A DNA stretch of 43,274 nt from Parablautia intestinalis. GTDB taxonomy: Bacteria > Bacillota > Clostridia > Lachnospirales > Lachnospiraceae. The DNA lies in the NCBI GenBank assembly GCA_003612395.1, contig RAYQ01000026.1:1-43274 (forward strand). Direction: 5' to 3'. Of this stretch, positions 17,020 to 24,916 are shown one piece after another (within the stretch, counting starts at the first letter, position 1; each line of letters starts with the position of its first letter). Both the position numbers and the translations under genes were made by a program. The notes below the pieces were generated by a model. That model made no database searches and was not told where the DNA came from. It saw nothing but the letters and a program-made list of their open reading frames with translations.

Positions 17020-17159
17020 CTATTTATTTTTTGAACATATACGGGAAATTATTAGTAAATGTATTAATCATAGTATAAAGAAAAAGGAAATAATTAAAAA
17101 AGTTGAATAGAATATGCCAAATCAGAGAATAAAGTTTTATAAAATTGGAGTATAAAAAT

Positions 17160-17660
17160 ATGTTTAAAATTACGATTTTTATATGTATCGGTGTAATCAT
17201 ATTATCAGTAAGTAGTTATATTAATTTGATAAAGACGGATAGAGAATTGGATAAAGCTATAATTTTGTCAAGGAAACATTTTTCAATGTTCTATATAATG
17301 AACAACTGGTTACAGGCGAAACAACAAGGAAAATACATGGATATCTATTTGAAGAAAAGAGGCTTTCAAAAGGTTGCAATTTATGGAATGCATTATATTG
17401 GCGAACGGTTATACTATGAACTTGAAAATACAGAAATTAAAGTTGTATATGGAATCGATAAAAATAAAGATATAAGTAATTGCCCATTAACGATATATTC
17501 ACCTGATGATAAATTGCCGATTGCTGATGTGATAATTGTAACAACACCTTTATATCATTATTCAGTCAAAAGAGCTTTACGAGAAGTATTAAATGTACCA
17601 ATTATTTCTATTAGTGAGGCTATTGAGGGAATGGAGAGGGATATAGACAATATAGATTAA
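17160..17660 (+). CDS. Membrane-anchored stand-alone Rossmann module
   Basis: A 166-residue protein starting at ATG 17160, with GGAG at 17147-17150 and a 9-base spacer. Residues about 3-24 form a transmembrane helix. A W-L-x-x-K helix (MNNWLQAK) precedes the module: KVAIYGMHYIGERL (71-84), KVVYGIDKNKD, DVIIVTTPLYHY and VPIISISEAI. It has the same architecture as the genes at 14677 and 22578, and it is followed by a glycosyltransferase and a WbsX protein with the module fused. The probable role is membrane tethering or partner recruitment for the glycan synthesis enzymes. The close match of its core to the remnant at 16836 suggests local duplication. Confidence 0.78.
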   Translation: MFKITIFICIGVIILSVSSYINLIKTDRELDKAIILSRKHFSMFYIMNNWLQAKQQGKYMDIYLKKRGFQKVAIYGMHYIGERLYYELENTEIKVVYGIDKNKDISNCPLTIYSPDDKLPIADVIIVTTPLYHYSVKRALREVLNVPIISISEAIEGMERDIDNID

Positions 17661-17712
17661 TAATAAATAATAAAAGAAAGTATATTCTGGAAGTGGGAGA
17701 GAATGATTATAT

Positions 17713-18741
17713 ATGGAAAAAAATTGGATAGCTATATTTCCAGGGCCAGGAATGGATAATAGAAGTAATCTGTATATGAGTAATATGTACGATTTATTAT
17801 CAGAACAATATGAGATAATGGGAATAGAACAGATATCAAATGATATAAGTAAAATAAAAAGGACAAAAGCAGTTATTTTGAACTGGATAGAAAGCTCTTT
17901 GGATAAGAGGGTAAAAAGGAATCTTATTTTATATAAAATGATGGGGGTCAAAATATATTGGGTTTTTCATAATAGAGTACCACATGATTGTGACCAAAAT
18001 TCTGAAATTAAGAATATGGGCTGGTTAGCGAATTTTTGTAATTATATTATATTGCATTCAAAGTGTAGCAAAGAATATTTGCCACATATGAAAAGGAATA
18101 TAAAGAAATGTGTTTATATACCACATATTAATTATATTGATAAATATCCTGTTTGTATGAGAAATATTCGCAGGGAAAATAAAATCGAAGAAGATGAATT
18201 TGTTTTTTCATTTATTGGTGTGCTGCGTCCATATAAAAATATAGAGATAATTATACAGGCATTTAAAGAGCTTTCGCTAAGAAATGCGAAATTACTAATA
18301 GCCGGAAATGAAGGTAAGAAAAATTATGTCAACAAGCTTCGAATATTATGTGATGGAGAAAAGAACATTATTTTAGATAGTGGGTTTATTTCTAATGGTG
18401 AGATGGAAGCTTATTTGCGTGCAAGTGATATCTTGACTCTTCCGTATAGTAAAGTAAGCAGTATGAATTCAGGTGCCATGATTATGGCATTTTCGTATGA
18501 AAGGACGGTAATTGTGCCTGAGATAGCAATGGCTAAAGATATAAAGGAAGAGAAATTCATATTTTCATATGATTATGTTGATGAGACTGAAAATATTAAA
18601 CGAATTAAAGAGAAGATGCTTGAGGCTTATCAAATGGAGCGGGAAGGTGTAAAGGCTCTGGGGAAAAAGGCGTTTGAATTTGTGAAAGAGAATAATAATG
18701 CAGAAAAAGTATGGGAAGGCCTAAAAGGGATAGGACTATGA
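17713..18741 (+). CDS. GT4-type glycosyltransferase
   Basis: A 342-residue GT-B enzyme. The N-terminal domain opens with WIAIFPGPGMDNRSN and contains a KIYWVFHNRVPH strand. The C-terminal domain has FSFIGVLRPYKNIEIIIQAF, LLIAGNEG, an ILDSGFISNGEMEAYLRASDILTLPY segment and a VSSMNSGAMIMAFSY acidic-loop equivalent. It transfers a sugar to the glycan at the cytosolic face. It has no module of its own, but it lies between the membrane module at 17160 and a module-bearing WbsX protein. Its stop overlaps the next start as ATGA, indicating coupled translation. Confidence 0.85.
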   Translation: MEKNWIAIFPGPGMDNRSNLYMSNMYDLLSEQYEIMGIEQISNDISKIKRTKAVILNWIESSLDKRVKRNLILYKMMGVKIYWVFHNRVPHDCDQNSEIKNMGWLANFCNYIILHSKCSKEYLPHMKRNIKKCVYIPHINYIDKYPVCMRNIRRENKIEEDEFVFSFIGVLRPYKNIEIIIQAFKELSLRNAKLLIAGNEGKKNYVNKLRILCDGEKNIILDSGFISNGEMEAYLRASDILTLPYSKVSSMNSGAMIMAFSYERTVIVPEIAMAKDIKEEKFIFSYDYVDETENIKRIKEKMLEAYQMEREGVKALGKKAFEFVKENNNAEKVWEGLKGIGL

Positions 18742-20297
18742 AAAGATTAAAAACAATAGCAGTATATTTGCCACAATTTCATAGATTACCTGAAAATGAT
18801 GAATGGTGGGGAGATGGTTTTACGGAATGGACGGCTGTTAAAGCTGCGGATAAGTTATTTGTAGGACATAACCAAAAGCGTGAACCACTGAATGATAATT
18901 ACTATGATCTATTAGAAAAAAAAACGATGGTTTGGCAAACCGAGCTTGCTAGAAGCTATGGAATTTATGGTTTCTGTTTTTTTCATTACTATTTCGAAAA
19001 TGGGAAAAAAATACTGGAGAAACCGGCAGAAAACTTGCTGAAATGGAAAGAAATAGATACTAATTTTTGTTTTTGCTGGGCAAATGAAACATGGGCCAGA
19101 ACTTGGAGTGGAATAAATGCTAAAAATGCATGGTCGGAAAAGTTCGAAAGTAAGAAAGGAAATGATTCGGGAATACTTTTGAAGCAGGGATACGGGAGTG
19201 AAAAAGAATGGAAGGCACATTTTGAGTATTTACTTCCTTTTTTTATGGATGAAAGATATATCAAAATAGATAATAGGCCGGTGTTTATTTTTTATAAGCC
19301 AGATGATATTTTAGTATTAAATTCAATGCTAGAATATTGGAATTTACTTGCATTGAATGCAGGGCTTTCTGGAATATATAGTATAGCTACAAATTCTCTT
19401 AAACATAAGGGCACAAATGCTATACTTTTACAAGGGCCAGGTGCGTATAAAGATATAAAAATTATAGGAGAGATGGTAGAGAGTGAGAGAATTAATCAGG
19501 TGACATGCGTAAACTATGAAAAAGTATGGAAAAATGCGGTACATAGTAAGGTACCAAAGGAATATAAAGTATATTATGGAGGATTTGTTGATTTTGATGA
19601 TACGCCGAGGAGGGGGAAAGCAGGATGGCTTATGCGTGGGACAACGCCTGAAATATTTGAAAAGTATGCCTATCAACTTGCAGTTAAAAACTTAGTATGC
19701 GGTAATGAATTTTATTTTATTAACGCATGGAATGAGTGGGGAGAGGGAAATTATCTGGAACCTGATAAGAAAAATCAGTATGCATATTTAGAGGCCTTAA
19801 AAAGAATAGTTGATAGATGTAATTCTCCAGATTTTAATTTGACAGAAGAATGGCATACTATAATACAAAATGAGTATATACTATATGATAATGAGCGGGA
19901 AAATAGATTGCTTAAAGAAGTAGAGAGGTACCAGAAATGTTATCAACTTTTAAATCGTTGGTTGCTATTGAAGGAAAAGAATTTTAGGTTGGCAGAATTT
20001 TTTATAAAAGAAAGTTATAAAAAGATTGTAATTTATGGTTTTGCAGCAATGGGAGCACATTTATATGAAGAATTGAAAGATACTTCTATAGAAATAGTTT
20101 GTGCGATAGACCGAAGGTTTGGATTGAAACATTGGCAACTAGAAGTATTGAGTCCGGAGGAAAATATACCGGAGTGCGATGTGATTGTTGTGACAGTGAT
20201 ACAAGGCGCGGAGTTAATTGTAAAGGAATTACAGCTTAGAACGGATAAACCAGTAATTACTTTATGGAGTGTAATTTTCGGACAAACTAGTGGCTAA
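18738..20297 (+). CDS. WbsX-family glycosyltransferase with C-terminal module
   Basis: A 519-residue protein whose ATG (18738) overlaps the previous TGA by the ATGA arrangement; AGGA precedes it. The WbsX domain occupies about residues 3-350: AVYLPQFHRLPENDEWWGDGFTEW, a YGFCFFHYYF strand, FCFCWANETWARTW, PVFIFYKPDD and YFINAWNEWGEGNYLEPD, all family hallmarks. Residues about 385-519 carry a coiled linker with NRWLLLKEK and then the module (IVIYGFAAMGAHLYEEL, VCAIDRR, DVIVVTVIQG). The WbsX family is found in O-antigen and capsule clusters as a presumed glycosyltransferase. A paralogue with the same fusion is at 24917. Confidence 0.88.
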   Translation: MKRLKTIAVYLPQFHRLPENDEWWGDGFTEWTAVKAADKLFVGHNQKREPLNDNYYDLLEKKTMVWQTELARSYGIYGFCFFHYYFENGKKILEKPAENLLKWKEIDTNFCFCWANETWARTWSGINAKNAWSEKFESKKGNDSGILLKQGYGSEKEWKAHFEYLLPFFMDERYIKIDNRPVFIFYKPDDILVLNSMLEYWNLLALNAGLSGIYSIATNSLKHKGTNAILLQGPGAYKDIKIIGEMVESERINQVTCVNYEKVWKNAVHSKVPKEYKVYYGGFVDFDDTPRRGKAGWLMRGTTPEIFEKYAYQLAVKNLVCGNEFYFINAWNEWGEGNYLEPDKKNQYAYLEALKRIVDRCNSPDFNLTEEWHTIIQNEYILYDNERENRLLKEVERYQKCYQLLNRWLLLKEKNFRLAEFFIKESYKKIVIYGFAAMGAHLYEELKDTSIEIVCAIDRRFGLKHWQLEVLSPEENIPECDVIVVTVIQGAELIVKELQLRTDKPVITLWSVIFGQTSG

Positions 20298-20469
20298 TGC
20301 TAATACAATTCTGCATATAAAAATGGATAAAACATATATTTTTGCTACAAGCTATGTGATAGAATGAGAATAAACAAAAGTAATATAACTGCCCAGAGAA
20401 GGCGGGTATTGAGATGTTGGAAAATGTGTAATTAATTTGTATAAATAACAGGAAGGAGTAGCAGAGAAA

Positions 20470-21102
20470 ATGATTGAGAAACTAAAGCTTGATCAGGGGA
20501 ACACTAAAGCGGCAGTAGAAGTATTAGAATTAGCAAAAAAATTAAAAGATGAAAAAAGAAAGATTGTAGTAGCAGAAATTGGAGTTGGATGGGGTGCTAC
20601 AGCAGTTGAATTAATCAATTTGCTATCAAAGGATGATGAATATTGTTTTTTTGATTTTGATGATGCGGTGAAGGAATTACAAGAGGACTTGGATAAAATA
20701 AATAAGAATCAAGTGAAGCTTAGAGCTTATGGGAATTCTAGAAAATATTTGGATTCTTATTCTTGGAATTTGGCCAAAGTGCTTGTAGAAGGAAATAGAA
20801 AGTTCAATTTAGTATATTTAGATGGTGCACATACATTTATTCATGATGGATTGTCAGTGTGTTTACTAAAGGAATTAATTGAAAAAGATGGATATTTAAT
20901 ACTTGATGATTTAAATTGGAGTTTGGCTAAATCTCCCACATGCAACCCCACCGTGAAACCAGAGAACATGGATTATTATAGTCAAGAGCAAATTAATGCT
21001 TGTCAAATAGTAATGGTTAAGAATATATTTCTAGATACAGATAAAAGATACGAAGAGATAGAAATAAACAAAAGAAGGGCGGTATTTAGACGTATAGGGT
21101 AG
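20470..21102 (+). CDS. Class I SAM-dependent methyltransferase
   Basis: A 210-residue protein. Loop I is VVAEIGVGWGATAVEL (33-48), the second-strand acidic region is YCFFDFDD, and a YLDGAHTF segment with a following YLILDDLNW matches the Methyltransf_24-type core. It probably methylates a sugar or polyol of the glycan. GGAAGGAG lies about 11 bases before the ATG. The 172 bases before it hold no recognisable gene. It lacks the locus-wide module, but a decayed copy of that module lies immediately downstream. Confidence 0.82.
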   Translation: MIEKLKLDQGNTKAAVEVLELAKKLKDEKRKIVVAEIGVGWGATAVELINLLSKDDEYCFFDFDDAVKELQEDLDKINKNQVKLRAYGNSRKYLDSYSWNLAKVLVEGNRKFNLVYLDGAHTFIHDGLSVCLLKELIEKDGYLILDDLNWSLAKSPTCNPTVKPENMDYYSQEQINACQIVMVKNIFLDTDKRYEEIEINKRRAVFRRIG

Positions 21103-21150
21103 AAGTAATAAATATAATTGGTGAGTACATACAAGGTGGAAAAAGTCTAA

Positions 21151-21381
21151 CTAATTAACATAATTAGTACTATTAAAATTTATGGAGTTGAAAAAGTGGA
21201 TATCTTTCCAGAAAAATAGCTGGTAAAAAATAAAATATCTAATGATACAGACATTGTTGCATCTAGATATTTTTATCAGAATACTAAAGAGAATCTTTGC
21301 GAATTAGTAGATGATCCGATTATAAGGCTTAGCAATTTTTGTAAGAAATATTATGTGGTGCAATATCTATTGGTGAAATGA
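21151..21381 (+). pseudogene. Decayed copy of the Rossmann module
   Basis: One reading frame resembles the second half of the module. It begins STIKIYGVEKVDIFPEK, meets an in-frame TAG at 21220, and continues as NDTDIVASRYFYQNTKENL then DDPIIRLSNF before TGA at 21379. The pattern matches intact copies (EIKVVYGIDKN; ADVIIVTTPLYHYSVKRAL; VPIISISEA). A short stretch in another frame just upstream (IIGEYIQGG, from about 21113) may be the missing nucleotide-binding loop, which would imply a frameshift. It lies between the methyltransferase gene and the GT4 gene. Confidence 0.55.
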
Positions 21382-21430
21382 ATGATTGCTAAATACATAT
21401 TTTATTAGTTTGTTTTTAGGGGGATATTTT

Positions 21431-22594
21431 ATGTACAATATCTTATATATTTCACATATATCAAGTATAAATGGAGCACCAAAGTCAATGCTTGGGATAT
21501 TGGAAAGGTTAAATAAGGAAAAGTTTCATCCTTATGTATTATTACCAGGACATGGTCCATTAGAGGATGAATTGAAGCTACTTCATATCGATTACTATAT
21601 AATAGATTATAAGCAGAATGTGAGAAAAGATGCAACGGAGTCTTTTTCTTTAAGTGAGTGTTGGGACTTTTATAGAGGAGAAATGGAAGCAGTATGTAAT
21701 CTTTGCAAATTAATAAATAGCCTAAATATAGATATTATTCACACTAATTGTTCAACTGTTGATATAGGTGCTTTTGCTGCTATTATTACAAAAAAACCGC
21801 ATGTTTGGCATGTAAGAGAATTTGTAGAAGATGATTTTGGATGGAAGTTTATTAATCCTGTAATGCAAAAAATATTAATGAAGAGTTCGTTTGTTTTAAG
21901 TATTTCTAAAGCTATCAGAGAAATAGTGAGGGTGCGCTATAGTGTTAAAACAAGAACTATGTACGATGGTATAGACAGGAAAGAATACTATAAGGCTATA
22001 GATGATAATAAGAAGACAAATGCAGTTACAAAACTTATTATTGCAGGTTCCATCCTTAAAGAGAAAGGGCAAAAAGAGGCGATAGAGGCAGTAGCGCTTT
22101 TATTAGAAGAAGGGTATAAGGTGTCATTATCTATAGTTGGAAGTGGAAACAAAGATTATATTTGTGAATTGAATTCAATAGTAAAAGAAAAGGGAATAGA
22201 AAATAATATTCAGTTTATTCCTTTTACCAGAAATCCACAGGAAGTATGGAGCGGGCAAGATATAACTTTAGTGTGTTCAAAGTGTGAAGCTTTAGGGAGA
22301 GTAACTATAGAATCAATGCTGGCAGGTATTCCGATAGTTGGGAGTAATACCGGAGGAACAGTGGAACTAGTTGGACAAAATGAAGAACGTGGATATTTGT
22401 ATGAAAAAGGCAATGTATTAAATTTGAAGGAAAAAATCAAGCATGTTATTCTCAATGCGGATGAAGTTAAGAAAAAAATTGTTAGGGCGCAGGAATTTGC
22501 ATTGAATAAGTTTGATATAGTAAATTATATGCAAAGTATAGAATTTTTATATATTCAAATCTTGGAAAGGCATTATAATGAAACGACAATATAA
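21431..22594 (+). CDS. GT4-family glycosyltransferase
   Basis: A 387-residue GT-B enzyme with ATG at 21431, preceded by AGGGGG with an 8-base spacer; the frame is open further upstream without a matching site. The N-terminal half has GAPKSMLGILERL and HTNCSTVDIGAFAA followed by HVWHVREFVEDDFGW. The C-terminal half has IIAGSILKEKGQKEAIEA, SIVGSGNKDY, the EALGRVTIESMLAGIPIVGSNTGGT nucleotide-sugar site and ERGYLYEKGN. It is clearly paralogous to the GT4 domain at 23254. That protein has the module fused at its C-terminus. This one instead overlaps (17 bases) a separate membrane-module gene. Confidence 0.92.
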   Translation: MYNILYISHISSINGAPKSMLGILERLNKEKFHPYVLLPGHGPLEDELKLLHIDYYIIDYKQNVRKDATESFSLSECWDFYRGEMEAVCNLCKLINSLNIDIIHTNCSTVDIGAFAAIITKKPHVWHVREFVEDDFGWKFINPVMQKILMKSSFVLSISKAIREIVRVRYSVKTRTMYDGIDRKEYYKAIDDNKKTNAVTKLIIAGSILKEKGQKEAIEAVALLLEEGYKVSLSIVGSGNKDYICELNSIVKEKGIENNIQFIPFTRNPQEVWSGQDITLVCSKCEALGRVTIESMLAGIPIVGSNTGGTVELVGQNEERGYLYEKGNVLNLKEKIKHVILNADEVKKKIVRAQEFALNKFDIVNYMQSIEFLYIQILERHYNETTI

Positions 22595-23093
22595 GAGGGT
22601 AATATTGATATTGGTTCGCCTATTGACTATCATAGGGTTGATTCTGTTCTATAATAAAGAGAAAACTTTTTATAAAAAGAGTATTGAAAGAAAAAGTCTG
22701 AGAATGGAGAAGTTTTGGAGTTATTTTTCTGTTTTAGATCGCTGGTTAAAGTTAAAAGAAAATAATCAAAAACTTGATAAATGTTTAAAAGACTTAGGGT
22801 ATGAAAGAGTAGCTGTATATGGATTAGGAAAATTAGGAGAGCATCTTATTGCTGAATTGGAAAACTCTCAAGTGAAGGTAATATGTGGCATAGATCAAAA
22901 TATAAATAAAGGGCTTGGCGATATTGTTACCTTTTGTGTTGGTGATAAATTGCCAGATATAGATGTAGTGATTGTAACTCCGGTACATGATTTTTATGAA
23001 ATAAGAGATAAGTTAAAGGCATATGTGAAGTGCGATATTATTTCATTGGATGAAATTGTTTTAAGAAGTGAATTAATGAAAGGATTAAAATGA
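22578..23093 (+). CDS. Membrane-anchored stand-alone Rossmann module
   Basis: A 171-residue protein overlapping the previous gene. GGAAAGG lies upstream of its ATG. A transmembrane helix spans about 8-25 (VILILVRLLTIIGLILFY), flanked by basic residues. The LDRWLKLKENN helix (53-63) and the module follow: RVAVYGLGKLGEHLIAEL, VICGIDQN, DVVIVTPVHDFYE. It has no catalytic motif. It is the third protein of this kind in the locus. The overlap with a module-free GT4 gene whose paralogue is fused to the module argues that this protein works with that GT4 enzyme. The following 160 bases contain no recognisable gene. Confidence 0.8.
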   Translation: MKRQYKRVILILVRLLTIIGLILFYNKEKTFYKKSIERKSLRMEKFWSYFSVLDRWLKLKENNQKLDKCLKDLGYERVAVYGLGKLGEHLIAELENSQVKVICGIDQNINKGLGDIVTFCVGDKLPDIDVVIVTPVHDFYEIRDKLKAYVKCDIISLDEIVLRSELMKGLK

Positions 23094-23253
23094 CGATAAA
23101 TTATATTCACATCTTGAAAAAAGACGTGACAATAATATGTTATTTAAAAATTTTGAATATGGATAGAGCTAAAAAAATTGTTTCTTTATTAAAGAAGTAA
23201 AAATAGAACTGATCAACATACAATTATGGTGATAAAAAGTGAATGGAGATAAA

Positions 23254-24894
23254 ATGAAAAAAATTAATGTATTATATATATTGCATGAGACATTTCCGGC
23301 AGGAGCTACTTATTCATTGTTAGACATGGTAGATTCATTGGCTAAAGTAGTTAAGCCTGTTTTTATTACAGCAGGAGGAGGAAAGGTTGAGAGAATATTA
23401 GCTGCTAGAGAGTGGAAATTTTATAGGGTTTTAAGAGTAAAAGAATGGGGAGAGATTGGTTGCGCAACCAATTTGGAGATGCAGGAGAGTTATGTGGATA
23501 ATTATGAAGCTGCTGTATTCATAACAAATATTATACGTCTGGAGAAAATTGATTTGGTTCATTCGAATACCAGTGTAAACAATTCCGGTGCAATTTCTGC
23601 AATTATGTCTCAAATACCTCATGTTTATCATATCAGAGAATTTATGGAAGAAGATTTTGGATGGGAATACTGGAATAAAGAGATAAAGAGACAAATTTTT
23701 AGGGGGACAGATTTATTTATTTCTATATCAAAAATAATGGAGAAAAGATTTTATGAAAAATATGGATTTCATACAAATGTATTTTATGACGGTATGAAAC
23801 TTCAGGGTATGGCTAATGCGTATAATGAATTGGAGAATCGGCAGGGTCAAGAAAAAGTTGTATTTATTCAAGTGGGTGTTCTCACAGAAGGAAAAGGAAT
23901 TTGGGACACTTTAAAATCAGCTAAGATATTGAAAGAAAAAGGTGTTATGAACTTTAAAGTTCAGTTTATTGGTAAGGCTAACGCAGATATTAAAAAAATA
24001 GTTGATTTGTTTGTAACGGAGAATGGATTGGATGATAGTATAGAGATAATCAATCATTGTAATGATGTTCAAAAGTATCGTTATAATGCTGAATTTGCAT
24101 TGGTGCCCTCTAGATATGAAGGACTAGGAAGGGTTACAATAGAAGCAATGGCATATGGGAATATTGTTATAGGAGCTAACACGGGTGGAACTTTGGAGCT
24201 GATTGGTGAAAATTCAGAGCGTGGTTATTTATTTGAGCAAGGCAATGCAGAGAGCTTGGCATCTGTTATGATTCGAGCAATTACAGAGAGAACAGATGTA
24301 GGAAAGCGAAAGAGAAAACTAGCTTTTGAATTTGCAAAAAAAGAATTTGATTTACCTGAATATGGGAAAAAAATATATAAGAAATACATAGAAATATTAC
24401 AATACAGTAGTGATGAAGAACTTAAGTTAAAAAAGAGAGATTTGTTAAAGTTTTTGGATGAAAAATATTTACAGTACAAATTTGAATTAAATAGTAATAT
24501 TCAAGATTTAGGACAAGAAAATATAAGTTTATGGGAAAAGTGGAATTTACTTGGAAATTATGATATGGAGTCCTATTTAATAGAAAATGAAATTTACAAT
24601 GTTGCTATTTATGGCGCAGGCAAATATGGAAAACGATTGATTAATTACTTGTTGGATAGCAAGGTAACAATTAAATACATAATTGATCAAAAGGTAACAA
24701 GTTTAGAAAAAGTAGATAAAACATTTTTGACACCAGCTGAATTTTATTGTAATATTAAGTATCTTCCGCATGTAGATAAAATAATAGTAGCGCTGTCACG
24801 TGAACAGGATGTAAATGAAATTAGAAACAGAATGGCAGAAAGTAATGTTACCAATATAATAGTTTTGCCTAATATTATTAATGAGCTATTATGA
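23254..24894 (+). CDS. GT4-family glycosyltransferase with C-terminal module
   Basis: A 546-residue protein. I choose ATG 23254, which has GGAG six bases upstream; a GTG lies five codons earlier. The GT4 domain covers about 1-385: GATYSLLDMVDSL, HVYHIREFMEEDFGW, IQVGVLTEGKGIWD, the EGLGRVTIEAMAYGNIVIGANTGGT donor site and ERGYLFEQGN. A helical linker with LWEKWNLLGN leads to the module at about 447-546 (VAIYGAGKYGKRLINYL, KYIIDQK, DKIIVALSRE). It should add a sugar to the glycan. It is paralogous to the unfused GT4 at 21431. Confidence 0.92.
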   Translation: MKKINVLYILHETFPAGATYSLLDMVDSLAKVVKPVFITAGGGKVERILAAREWKFYRVLRVKEWGEIGCATNLEMQESYVDNYEAAVFITNIIRLEKIDLVHSNTSVNNSGAISAIMSQIPHVYHIREFMEEDFGWEYWNKEIKRQIFRGTDLFISISKIMEKRFYEKYGFHTNVFYDGMKLQGMANAYNELENRQGQEKVVFIQVGVLTEGKGIWDTLKSAKILKEKGVMNFKVQFIGKANADIKKIVDLFVTENGLDDSIEIINHCNDVQKYRYNAEFALVPSRYEGLGRVTIEAMAYGNIVIGANTGGTLELIGENSERGYLFEQGNAESLASVMIRAITERTDVGKRKRKLAFEFAKKEFDLPEYGKKIYKKYIEILQYSSDEELKLKKRDLLKFLDEKYLQYKFELNSNIQDLGQENISLWEKWNLLGNYDMESYLIENEIYNVAIYGAGKYGKRLINYLLDSKVTIKYIIDQKVTSLEKVDKTFLTPAEFYCNIKYLPHVDKIIVALSREQDVNEIRNRMAESNVTNIIVLPNIINELL

Positions 24895-24916
24895 GTATAT
24901 AGAGAGGGATAAAATA

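Noticed and set aside
23094-23199. Short frame reading DVTIICYLKILNMDRAKKI before a stop
   Set aside because: It faintly resembles a late module strand, but it lacks the glycine loop and any start, so I did not call a third remnant.
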